Assembly: GCA_030949995.1 (NCBI GenBank)
Contig: JAUZRY010000055.1
Span: forward strand, 1-32,478
DNA length: 32,478 bases
From: Ardenticatenia bacterium
Lineage (GTDB): Bacteria > Chloroflexota > Anaerolineae > Ardenticatenales > Ardenticatenaceae
Direction: 5' to 3'
This document shows, in pieces, positions 25,446 through 32,478 of the stretch. Each line of letters opens with the position of its first letter. The first letter of the stretch is position 1. The notes under the pieces are model-generated. The model searched no databases. It was given only the letters and a program-made list of their open reading frames with translations, and was not told where the DNA came from. The position numbers were made by a program, and so were the translations under genes.

Positions 25446-26285
25446 ATGGGGATCCGGATCGTGACCGATAGCTCGGCCGACTTGCCACAGCCAATCGTGG
25501 ATGTGCTTGACATTACGGTCGTGCCCCTCTACATCCACTTCGGCGACGATGTGTACCGTGAAGGTGTGGACATCTCCCACGAGGAATTCTACGTCAGAAT
25601 GGAGGCCGAGCTCCCCAACCTGCCGAAAACATCGGCGCCTTCCCCTGCCGATTTCAGGAATGTGTACCAGGAGATCCTTGATGAGGGCGATGACATTCTC
25701 TCCGTCCACCTCTCGGCCGCTTTCAGCAACACCTTCAACTCGGCACGGCTGGCCGCTCAGGAGCTGGCTCCGGACCGAATTGTGGTGATCGACTCCCACA
25801 ATGTCTCCATGTGCTTGGGATGGCTGGCCATTGCCGCGGCCGAGGCAGCCCTCCAAGGGGCTGAGAAGGAAGACATCGTCGAGATCGTGAACGACATGAT
25901 CCCGCGCCTGCGCATTCCCAGCTTCTTGGAGACGTTGGACTACGTGCGCCACAGCGGCCGGGTCAGCTCTACGGAGGCCTTCCTGGGCACGGTGTTGAAC
26001 GTCAAGCCAATCTTGCAGATCGAGGGAGGCAAGGTGGTACCCCTTGAGAAAGTGCGCACGCGGGGGCGCGCTCTGGAACGCCTCTCCGAAATGGCCCGTG
26101 AGCTGGCGCCCTTTGAAGATGTGGCCATCATGCACACCCATGCCCCAGACGTGGCCTCTCAGCTTGCCGACATGTTGGCCGACGTGCATCCCCGCCAGAA
26201 CATCCTGATCGCCGAGGCCGGCGTGGCGATGGGCAGCCACGTGGGGCCGGGAGCAGTGGGCATCTGCGCCGTCGTCGCCAAGTGA
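25446..26285 (+). CDS. DegV/FakB family fatty-acid-binding protein 3
   Basis: This is a 279-residue near-duplicate of copy 2, with RIVTDSSADLP, KTSAPSPADF, LSVHLSAAFSNTFNSARLA, HSGRVSSTEAFLGTVLNVKP and GSHVGPGAVG. The difference in the serine loop (SNTF for SGTY) is one of several that could shift chain-length or saturation preference. The ATG at 25446 follows GAGGAGGGATGGCGC, 38 bases after copy 2. An intrinsic terminator ~80 bases downstream separates it from copy 4. Confidence 0.9.
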   Translation: MGIRIVTDSSADLPQPIVDVLDITVVPLYIHFGDDVYREGVDISHEEFYVRMEAELPNLPKTSAPSPADFRNVYQEILDEGDDILSVHLSAAFSNTFNSARLAAQELAPDRIVVIDSHNVSMCLGWLAIAAAEAALQGAEKEDIVEIVNDMIPRLRIPSFLETLDYVRHSGRVSSTEAFLGTVLNVKPILQIEGGKVVPLEKVRTRGRALERLSEMARELAPFEDVAIMHTHAPDVASQLADMLADVHPRQNILIAEAGVAMGSHVGPGAVGICAVVAK

Positions 26286-26363
26286 GGGGAACGCACCCGG
26301 ACGTGTGGGCTGCGGGATGTTCGGCTGACGCCGACATGTTGTCCCAGAAAGGTGGTGTGAGCA

Positions 26364-26390
26364 GGGCGTGCGCAGGCACGCCCTCTCTCT
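26364..26390 (+). terminator. intrinsic terminator between DegV copies 3 and 4
   Basis: GGGCGTGC (26364-26371) and GCACGCCC (26376-26383) form a perfect 8-base stem with a GCAG loop, followed by TCTCTCT. It lies in the 154-base gap before copy 4, so copy 4 and recG may form a separate or attenuated transcript. Confidence 0.65.
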
Positions 26391-26439
26391 GTCAGGAGCA
26401 GCGGGCTGCCGGCGAGAGGCCCCGCGAGGCAGTGGGCAA

Positions 26440-27291
26440 ATGATCCAAGTCATCACCGACAGCACGGCCGACTTGCCGCCCGAGCTGGCCGAACAAGAGG
26501 GCATTTTGGTGGTGCCCTGTCAGGTCACCTTCGGCGAGAAGAGCTTTCGTGAGGGGGTGGACATCTCCGGCGAGGCCTTCTTTCGCCGCCTGCGCACCTC
26601 CCCGCGGCTGCCCCGCACGGCCTTGCCCCGCGGTGAGGATTTCGAGGCCGCCTACCGAGAAGCGAGGGCCAGGGGGGCCACCGGCGTGTTGGCGGTCCAC
26701 TTGGGAAGTCGCTTCAGTGGCCTTTTTAACGCCGCTCGCCTCGTCGCCAGTCGCACGGGAATGCCCGTCGAGTTGGTGGACAGCGGCACAGCCTCGATGG
26801 CCTTGGGGCTACTGGCCCTCGATGCCGCGCGCCTGGCGCGCCAGGGCATGGCCCTGAGTCAGTTGGCCGGGCACGTGAGGCAGTTGGCCCCCCGTGCCGA
26901 AACCTACGCCATGCTCGACACCCTTGAATACGTCCGTCGGGGCGGGCGCATCAACCGGGTGATGGAAATGGCGGCCACGGCCCTGCGCATCAAGCCCGTG
27001 CTGCGGGTGGCGCGCAATTCCGTGGACGTGGTCACCCGTCAGCGTACCCGACAGCGGGCACTTGAATGGTTGGCCCACAGGGTTACTGTGGCCGACGAGC
27101 GGTTCGGCGTGGCGGTAGTCCACGCTGACGCCCCCGAGTTGGCCGGAACTCTGGCCCGCGCCGTGGGAGAGCACTTGGCGGCCGGAACAGCGTGCCTCCG
27201 TGCCACCGCCGGCGCAGTGTTGGGCACCCACGCCGGGCCCGGTGCTGTGGGTGTGTGTCTCATTCGGCGTGCACCGTTCACTTCAGCGTGA
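26440..27291 (+). CDS. DegV/FakB family fatty-acid-binding protein 4
   Basis: This 283-residue DegV protein is more diverged than copies 2 and 3. It keeps QVITDSTADLPPELAEQ, HLGSRFSGLFNAARL, RRGGRINRVMEMAATALRIKPVL and THAGPGAVG. The first ligand loop reads RTALPRGEDF, without the TSxPS serine. Several alanine/arginine-rich helices suggest a GC-driven or older lineage. The ATG at 26440 has only a weak GAGG upstream. recG begins 11 bases after its stop, so the two are probably co-transcribed. Confidence 0.88.
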   Translation: MIQVITDSTADLPPELAEQEGILVVPCQVTFGEKSFREGVDISGEAFFRRLRTSPRLPRTALPRGEDFEAAYREARARGATGVLAVHLGSRFSGLFNAARLVASRTGMPVELVDSGTASMALGLLALDAARLARQGMALSQLAGHVRQLAPRAETYAMLDTLEYVRRGGRINRVMEMAATALRIKPVLRVARNSVDVVTRQRTRQRALEWLAHRVTVADERFGVAVVHADAPELAGTLARAVGEHLAAGTACLRATAGAVLGTHAGPGAVGVCLIRRAPFTSA

Positions 27292-27302
27292 GAGAGGCGG
27301 GA

Positions 27303-29843
27303 ATGCAACCCCTCTACGAAAAATTGGCCAAAATCCTGAAGCTCGAAGCCGAGCGTGGCTTCACCAACACGGCCGTGATCGGCGGCATCGAGGGATTTCT
27401 GAGTTTCTGGTACGAGGAAATGCGCGCGGGTGGACGCCCAGCCGACATCTTCCTGGTGGACGAGGTGGTGACCCGCCTGCGCGACTACGCCACCCTCTCC
27501 CCCGAGGCGCGCCGCGAGGCGGTGGAAGCCGTCCTCCTCCGTCTAGGGCACGAGCTTCCGCCATCCCCCAAGCCACGCCCGGCTGCCCGTCGGCGGCGAG
27601 GCCGCAAGCCCCGCCCCCGCCAGCCCCGTCCGGAACCGACAGCCGAGCCCTCCTCCGCGCAGGCGCCCACGGTGACACCGGCCACCACACCTGTGGCGGA
27701 CCACGCGGAGGCCCAAGAACTCACCGAAGCAGCGGCCGAGCGCCTGCTGGAACTCGATGCCCGCTTGGACGAGCCCGTGCGTTACCTCCCGGGCGTGGGA
27801 GAGCGGAGGGCAGCCCACCTTCGCCGGCTGGGCATTGAGACTGTGCGCGACTTGTTGTACCACTTGCCCCACCGGTACGATGACTTTCGTACTATGAAGG
27901 CCATCAGCGAACTCGTCTACGGCGAAACGGTCACCGTGACCGGCGTGGTGCAGAAAACCGAGAGCCGCGAAGGCCGACGGCGGGGCACGCTCATTATCAC
28001 CTCCCTGATCAGCGACGGCACCGGCGTGATCCAGGCCACGTGGTTCAACCAACCTCACCTGATGCGCCAACTCACGCCAGGGCGCCCCGTGCGCCTCAGC
28101 GGGCGGGTGGGCCAGTACTTGGGACGACTGGTCTTTGAAAGCCCCGAGTGGGAACCGGTGGACCGACACCAATTTCACACCGGAGGGCTCATCCCCGTTT
28201 ACCCGCTGACCAGCCGCGTGCCCATCAAGTGGTTGCGGGCCCTCATCCGCAAGACCCTTGCCTCCCACCTCGAGACCATTCCTGACCCCCTGCCCAAGTG
28301 GCTGCGGGTGAAATTGGGCATGTTGGAACTGGCCACAGCCCTGCATCACGTCCACAACCCGCCGGACAACGTGGCAGCCGAACGGGGTCGCCAGCGGCTG
28401 GCCTTCGACGAGCTGCTCCTGCTCCAGATCGGCGTGCTCCAACAACGCCGCCAGTGGAAGGCCCTCACGGGCGTGCCCCTTCCGGCCGACGAGGCTGTGT
28501 TGCGCCGCTTCGAGGAGGCGCTTCCCTTCGAGCTCACCCGTGCACAACGGCGGGCGCTGAGGGAGATCGTGGACGACATGGCCCAAGCCGCGCCCATGAG
28601 CCGGCTGCTCCAAGGTGATGTGGGCTCCGGCAAGACAGTGGTGGCCGCAGCTGCCCTGTTGGTGGCTGTGGCTGCTGGCCATCAAGGTGCCCTGATGGCC
28701 CCTACGGAGATCCTGGCCGAACAACATGCCCGCTCCCTGAACACACTCCTCAACCCGGAATCCGGGCCCCTGCTCCACCACGGCCGGCCCGTGCGCGTGG
28801 CCCTGCTCGTCGGTCGGCTGTCGCCCGGCGAGAAAGAGGCCGTGTGCCAGCACTTGGCCGCTGGCGAGGTGGACATCGTGGTGGGCACCCATGCCCTGAT
28901 CCAGGAGCACGTCACCTTCTCGCGCTTGGGCCTTGTGGTGGTGGATGAACAACACCGCTTCGGCGTGCGCCAGCGCGCGGCCCTGCGTGAAAAGGGCCAC
29001 AACCCGCACGTCTTGGTCATGAGCGCCACGCCCATTCCCCGCAGCTTGGCGCTCACCATCTACGGCGACCTGGACTTGAGCATCATTGACGAACTCCCCC
29101 CAGGCCGCCGACCGGTGAAGACAGTGCTGCTGACGCCCCGCGAGCGCGAGCGGGCCTACCGGTTCATTCAGGCCCAGGTGGAACAGGGGCGCCAAGCCTT
29201 CATCATCTGCCCGCTGGTGGAGGGCAGCGACAAGGTGGCGGCCAAGGCAGCCGTCGAGGAGTACAACCGCCTGCAACGGGAAATTTTCCCCCACCTGCGC
29301 CTTGGCTTGCTCCACGGACGAATGCGCCCCGACGAGAAGGAGGCCATTATGGCCGCCTTTTACCGGGGTGAGCTCCACATTTTGGTCTCCACGGCCGTGG
29401 TCGAAGTGGGCATTGATGTGCCCAATGCCACGGTGATGCTCATCGAGAGCGCCAACCGGTTCGGGTTGGCCCAGTTGCACCAGTTCCGCGGCCGTGTGGG
29501 GCGCGGCGCTCACGAGAGCTACTGTCTCCTCCTGGCCGACGAGACGTTGAGCCCTGAAGGCGAGGAACGCCTGCACATTCTCGTCGAAACCCACGATGGC
29601 TTTCGCCTAGCCGAGGAAGACCTGCGCCTGCGGGGCCCCGGCGAGTTCTTGGGCACCCGCCAGAGCGGCGTGCCCGACCTGCGTGTGGCCCGTCTGGGTG
29701 ATACCCGCACCCTGGACTTGGCCCGCCGTGCCGCCCAGATGGTGCTCGAACAGGACCCGGACTTGACACGCCCGGAACACGGCCTGTTGCGGAAACACGT
29801 GGAACGCTTCTGGGCACGGGTGGAGCAGACCGACTTGAGCTGA
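27303..29843 (+). CDS. recG: ATP-dependent DNA helicase RecG
   Basis: RecG remodels stalled replication forks and branch-migrates Holliday junctions. The 846-residue protein has, in order: an N-terminal extension of ~150 residues containing a Pro/Arg-rich linker (PKPRPAARRRRGRKPRPRQP); the wedge OB fold starting at VRYLPGVGERRAAHLRRLGI; Walker A GDVGSGKT near residue 438; the RecG-type box II DEQH at about 548-551; SATPIPRSLALTIYGDLD; and the C-terminal QFRGRVGRG and LRGPGEFLGTRQSG. E. coli RecG has ~690 residues, so the extension is real extra sequence. The start is the ATG at 27303 after a GAGAGG site. The frame is intact throughout. Confidence 0.94.
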   Translation: MQPLYEKLAKILKLEAERGFTNTAVIGGIEGFLSFWYEEMRAGGRPADIFLVDEVVTRLRDYATLSPEARREAVEAVLLRLGHELPPSPKPRPAARRRRGRKPRPRQPRPEPTAEPSSAQAPTVTPATTPVADHAEAQELTEAAAERLLELDARLDEPVRYLPGVGERRAAHLRRLGIETVRDLLYHLPHRYDDFRTMKAISELVYGETVTVTGVVQKTESREGRRRGTLIITSLISDGTGVIQATWFNQPHLMRQLTPGRPVRLSGRVGQYLGRLVFESPEWEPVDRHQFHTGGLIPVYPLTSRVPIKWLRALIRKTLASHLETIPDPLPKWLRVKLGMLELATALHHVHNPPDNVAAERGRQRLAFDELLLLQIGVLQQRRQWKALTGVPLPADEAVLRRFEEALPFELTRAQRRALREIVDDMAQAAPMSRLLQGDVGSGKTVVAAAALLVAVAAGHQGALMAPTEILAEQHARSLNTLLNPESGPLLHHGRPVRVALLVGRLSPGEKEAVCQHLAAGEVDIVVGTHALIQEHVTFSRLGLVVVDEQHRFGVRQRAALREKGHNPHVLVMSATPIPRSLALTIYGDLDLSIIDELPPGRRPVKTVLLTPRERERAYRFIQAQVEQGRQAFIICPLVEGSDKVAAKAAVEEYNRLQREIFPHLRLGLLHGRMRPDEKEAIMAAFYRGELHILVSTAVVEVGIDVPNATVMLIESANRFGLAQLHQFRGRVGRGAHESYCLLLADETLSPEGEERLHILVETHDGFRLAEEDLRLRGPGEFLGTRQSGVPDLRVARLGDTRTLDLARRAAQMVLEQDPDLTRPEHGLLRKHVERFWARVEQTDLS

Positions 29844-29858
29844 GGAGGAGGGAACCCC

Positions 29859-30461
29859 GTGCGCGTGATTGCCGGTGTGGCGAAGGGCAGGCGGCTGGCG
29901 TCGCCCGGCCACCTGGACGTGCGCCCCATGATGGACAAAGTGCGCATGGCCGTCTTCAACATGTTGGAGGCGTTGCACGTGCTCCAAGGCGCGCGCGTGC
30001 TCGACCTCTACGCAGGCACAGGCTCCGTGGGCATCGAGGCGCTGAGCCGCGGCGCCGAGCACGCTGACTTTGTGGAATGGGACCCGCGCGTTGTGCGCCT
30101 GATCCGCGAGAACCTGCGGCGCACCGGCTTTGAAGATCAGGCGCACGTCTTCCGTATGCGCGTCGAACACGTGTTGGAGCGCCCTCACGTGCTCGGCGAA
30201 CCTCTGCCCTACCAGATCGTGAGCGCCACCCCCCCCTATGAGGCCGTGGACTACAACGTGTTAGTGCCACGCCTTCTGCGTTCCCCCCTCGTGGGCGCCG
30301 ATTCCGTGGTGATCGTGGAGTACCCCCGGGAGCTTGCCGGATTGCCCAAGATGGTGGCACATTTTCACAAAGTGCGCGACCGCCGCTACGGCCGCACGCG
30401 GGTGGCCCTCTACTGTCACGAGGCGCAGCTCTCGAGGACGACGTCTCCCGAAGAGAGGTGA
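29859..30461 (+). CDS. rsmD: RsmD-family 16S rRNA (guanine-N2) methyltransferase
   Basis: RsmD methylates G966 of 16S rRNA. This 200-residue protein opens with MRVIAGVAKGRRLASP, then VRPMMDKVRMAVFNML (RsmD: RPTxDRVREALFNxL) and the SAM-binding VLDLYAGTGSVGIEALSRGA. The catalytic motif is unusual: residues 124-127 read TPPY where RsmD has DPPY or NPPY, so the side chain that positions the target amine is changed. The start is GTG at 29859, with GAGGAGGG upstream. coaD follows almost at once, the conserved rsmD-coaD pairing, which supports the assignment despite the motif change. Confidence 0.82.
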   Translation: MRVIAGVAKGRRLASPGHLDVRPMMDKVRMAVFNMLEALHVLQGARVLDLYAGTGSVGIEALSRGAEHADFVEWDPRVVRLIRENLRRTGFEDQAHVFRMRVEHVLERPHVLGEPLPYQIVSATPPYEAVDYNVLVPRLLRSPLVGADSVVIVEYPRELAGLPKMVAHFHKVRDRRYGRTRVALYCHEAQLSRTTSPEER

Positions 30462-30465
30462 AACG

Positions 30466-30996
30466 GTGACCAGAGTCCTGTATCCAGGAACCTTTGACCC
30501 AATGACCAACGGCCAACTTGACATCGCCCTGCGCGCTGCCCGGCTCTTTGACCATTTAATCATCGGCGTCTACGCCGGTCCAGGGCGCAAGTTCCTGTTC
30601 ACCGTCGAGGAACGCATCCACATGGTGCGCCAGGCCATCGCCCACGCGCCTAACATCTCCGTGATCTCCTACGATTCGCTCACTGTGGAATGCGCCCGCC
30701 GCACCGGCGCGCAGGCCATCGTGCGCGGCCTCCGCGTGATCAGCGACTTCGAGCACGAGTTTCAAATGGCACTCATGAGCCGAGAGCTGGCGCCGGACAT
30801 TGATTTCGTCTGTCTCATGACCAGCATTGAACACACGTACCTCAGCAGCAGCATTGTGAAGGAAATCGCCCTCCTCGGCGGCGATGTGTCCCCTTTTGTG
30901 CCTCCCCACGTGGTTGATGCCCTGCGCCGCCGCCTAGAGACGTTGGGCAAGGACGGGGAGGATAAGGTGAACGTCATCTCCCTCAAGGATGGGTGA
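30466..30996 (+). CDS. coaD: phosphopantetheine adenylyltransferase
   Basis: CoaD transfers AMP to 4'-phosphopantetheine, the penultimate step of coenzyme A synthesis. The 176-residue length is typical, and GTFDPMTNG, RGLRVISDFEHEFQMALMSR and SSSIVKEIA (127-133) identify it. The T/HxGH nucleotidyltransferase motif is altered: it reads TNGQ, with Gln17 where the catalytic histidine belongs. The codon is CAA, one base from CAC or CAT, so a base-calling error is possible in this error-rich sequence. The start is GTG at 30466, after AGAGAGGTG that overlaps the rsmD stop. Confidence 0.9.
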   Translation: MTRVLYPGTFDPMTNGQLDIALRAARLFDHLIIGVYAGPGRKFLFTVEERIHMVRQAIAHAPNISVISYDSLTVECARRTGAQAIVRGLRVISDFEHEFQMALMSRELAPDIDFVCLMTSIEHTYLSSSIVKEIALLGGDVSPFVPPHVVDALRRRLETLGKDGEDKVNVISLKDG

Positions 30997-31098
30997 TGAT
31001 CCGGTCCGGTGGCGGTGAGTTTGGACGAGCCGTCCAGCATTGGGGCAGAGACCGGCCCTGACCATGTGGCCGGCCGTGGAAATGGGCAGGAGGCGGGC

Positions 31099-31590
31099 AT
31101 GGCCGATATCGTGTACTTGATTGACCGGTTGGAAGACGTGCTCAACAAGGGGTTCCGTGTGCCGTTCACCTCCAGCGCTGTCATTGACGAGGAGGCGTTC
31201 CTGGACGTGGTGGACCAGATGCGCATAGCCATTCCCAACGAAATTCGGGAGGCCCAACGCATTCTGCAGGAGCGGGAGCGCATTCTGGCGGACGCCCGCC
31301 AGGAGGCCGAACGCATCGTGGCCGAGGCGCGCCTCAAGGCGCAACAGATGGTGGAGGAACAAGCGATTCTGGAACAAGCCCGACAAAGGGCCCGCCAGAT
31401 CGAGGTCGAGGCGGCCCGTGCGGCCGAAGAAGTCCGGCGTGGTGCCGACCAATACGCGCTGGAGGTGTTGGAAGGCTTGCAGGCCGAGCTGCACCGCATC
31501 CTTCGCACAGTGGAGAACGGGATGAACACGCTCAAGGAGCAGAGAGGAGGCCAGGCGAGACGAGTTGAGGCCGCCCGGCGCCGCCAGTAG
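31099..31590 (+). CDS. coiled-coil protein, function unknown
   Basis: This 163-residue protein begins MADIVYLIDRLEDVLNKGFRVPF, has a conserved-looking ALIDEEAFLDVVDQMR-like segment (here AVIDEEAFLDVVDQMRIAIP), and then a long charged helix of ~90 residues rich in Glu, Arg, Ala and Gln, resembling the stalk of an ATP-synthase b subunit. Proteins of this kind often lie beside coaD in Chloroflexota and Firmicutes and are usually labelled hypothetical or ATPase; no ATP site is visible here. The ATG at 31099 has AGGAGG nearby; a longer reading from about 31010 has none. It may belong to the coaD operon (102-base gap). Confidence 0.75.
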   Translation: MADIVYLIDRLEDVLNKGFRVPFTSSAVIDEEAFLDVVDQMRIAIPNEIREAQRILQERERILADARQEAERIVAEARLKAQQMVEEQAILEQARQRARQIEVEAARAAEEVRRGADQYALEVLEGLQAELHRILRTVENGMNTLKEQRGGQARRVEAARRRQ

Positions 31591-31604
31591 CAGGCCGCCG
31601 GGCC

Positions 31605-32270
31605 CTACCCGCGTTTGTTCCCCCGTCGGCGTGCCAGGAGCTGGCGGACGATCTCTGGCGGCAATTCGGCGACGGGGCCACAGGCGTGAGCCGCCAGCAG
31701 AATTTTGGCCACGTGTTCCACCCACTCCAGCCGTGTAAGTGCCTGAGCCACATCTGCGCCCACGGTTAACGAGCCGTGGCGGTCGAGCAGGATGGCGTCG
31801 TGCTCCCGGATCAGCTCCCGAATGGCCCCGGCGCCCTCGGGCGTGCCCGGCGAGGCGTAAGGCGCCGTGGGAATGGCGACAAAGTGGTAGATAATCTCAG
31901 GGAGAACCGGGCGGGCTAGGGAAATGCCTGCCAGTGTGCAGGCGATGGCCATGGGAGGGTGAGCGTGAATGACGGCGCCCACGTCAGGGCGCTGCCGATA
32001 TGCCTCCAAGTGCATGGCCATCTCCGAGGAAGGGCGCCATTTCGAGCCTGCCCCGCGGCACACCCGCCCCTCTACATCCACCACCAGCAGGTGATCTGGA
32101 TCCACTGTCCCCTTGCTCACCCCGCTGGGCGTGATGAGTATGTGGTCTCCGTCGAGCCTGGCGCTCAGATTGCCGTCACTGCCGACCACAAGCCCTTGTC
32201 GGTACATGTGCCGTCCGGCCTCGCAGATGGCCTGCCGCAGTGCCAGCTCACGTTGTCGACTCCACGTCAT
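31605..32270 (-). CDS. class II aldolase (L-fuculose-phosphate aldolase-like)
   Basis: This zinc enzyme of the fuculose/rhamnulose-phosphate aldolase and ribulose-phosphate epimerase (AraD/FucA) family would cleave a sugar phosphate; the substrate cannot be fixed from sequence. It has 221 residues. SDGNLSARL and ITPSGVSKG bind phosphate, Glu83 in PSSEMAMH matches the catalytic glutamate, and zinc ligands are His102 and His104 (IHAHPPMA) and His165 (DRHGSLTVG, where NHG is more common). The start is the ATG at 32270 after AGGAGGG. It overlaps the end of the upstream membrane-protein gene by 23 bases and converges on the coiled-coil gene. Confidence 0.88.
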   Translation of the reverse strand: MTWSRQRELALRQAICEAGRHMYRQGLVVGSDGNLSARLDGDHILITPSGVSKGTVDPDHLLVVDVEGRVCRGAGSKWRPSSEMAMHLEAYRQRPDVGAVIHAHPPMAIACTLAGISLARPVLPEIIYHFVAIPTAPYASPGTPEGAGAIRELIREHDAILLDRHGSLTVGADVAQALTRLEWVEHVAKILLAAHACGPVAELPPEIVRQLLARRRGNKRG

Positions 32271-32478
32271 TGGGCTCTCCCTCCTGAATTGGGTGTGTCA
32301 GTGGTTTCACCGCCGGCAAATGGGCGGCGCCTGCCTCCACGGACGGGCTTTCCGCAGGAACGGATGCGGCTTGGAGGCGGGCCAAGGTCAGGGCGGTGAT
32401 GCCGATGAGGCCGAAGGTAAGCACAAGCATGCCGTCAATGCCCCGCCAGTGGGCAAAGGGACTGCCGCCAACGACGGT
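32248..32478 (-). CDS. partial membrane protein, possibly Mrp-type antiporter subunit C-terminus
   Basis: The frame is open from the window edge down to 32248, giving 76 C-terminal residues. The segment AHWRGIDGMLVLTFGLIGITALTLARLQ resembles the end of MrpA/MrpB-type sodium:proton antiporter or MbhE-like subunits, where (F/Y)RGFDTxGExTVL is followed by one helix. The usual Glu after the Asp-Thr-x-Gly motif is replaced, so this is tentative. A Pro/Glu-rich polar tail follows the helix. An internal ATG at 32430 is unlikely to be the start. The stop lies inside the beginning of the aldolase gene. Confidence 0.45.
   Translation of the reverse strand, partial: TVVGGSPFAHWRGIDGMLVLTFGLIGITALTLARLQAASVPAESPSVEAGAAHLPAVKPLTHPIQEGEPNDVESTT

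Noticed and set aside
27543-29594. 683-residue minus-strand ORF opposite recG
   Set aside because: It is a shadow of GC-rich codon bias in recG; its sequence is His/Gln/Val-rich with no domains.

Overview
The window is GC-rich, densely packed bacterial chromosome. It most resembles a thermophilic, facultatively anaerobic member of the Chloroflexota, possibly near Ardenticatena. That placement is inferred from protein flavour, the run of DegV/FakB paralogues, the N-terminally extended RecG and the nitrate/sulfide respiration genes; no rRNA is present to settle it. Starts are mixed ATG/GTG/TTG with clear GGAGG-type ribosome binding sites, and promoters of sigma70 type can be read in several gaps.

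Layout. (1) 204-1286, minus strand: a chimeric remnant in which the N-terminus of a PLP-dependent decarboxylase runs into the C-terminal two thirds of a GPH/MelB-like sugar transporter. (2) 1580-5309, plus strand: a sulfide-oxidation operon with its own promoter, encoding a DUF1641 protein with an internal triplication, a type II sulfide:quinone oxidoreductase and a CstB-like persulfide dioxygenase/rhodanese. (3) 11906-5385, minus strand: a six-gene nitrate respiration operon, napD-napA-napB(tetraheme)-tetraheme lipoprotein-4Fe-4S protein-NrfD, in which most genes overlap by ATGA and no napC is seen. (4) 15880-12223, minus strand: tig-clpP-clpX, ending in an intrinsic terminator. (5) 16374-21448, plus strand: two small membrane proteins, a NagD-like HAD phosphatase, rlmN, an unrecognised 493-aa protein and rpe. 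(6) rpmB on minus. (7) 21834-31590, plus strand: fakA, four consecutive DegV/FakB genes, recG, rsmD, coaD and a coiled-coil protein. (8) 32478-31605, minus strand: the tail of a probable Mrp-type antiporter subunit and a class II aldolase.

How the genes fit together. The sulfide operon would feed electrons from H2S into the quinone pool and detoxify the resulting persulfide. The convergent Nap operon would take electrons out of the pool (through NrfD, the Fe-S protein and the hemes) and reduce nitrate outside the membrane. Together they could support sulfide-dependent nitrate respiration. The fak cluster would activate exogenous or recycled fatty acids as acyl phosphates.

Caution on sequence quality: at least thirteen apparent frameshifts occur, including in genes as conserved as clpX, tig and fakA. 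Most sit at short homopolymers and each is repaired by one base, so they look like base-calling errors. I annotate the affected genes across the shifts rather than as pseudogenes. The exception is the decarboxylase/transporter chimera, where large parts of both genes are absent.
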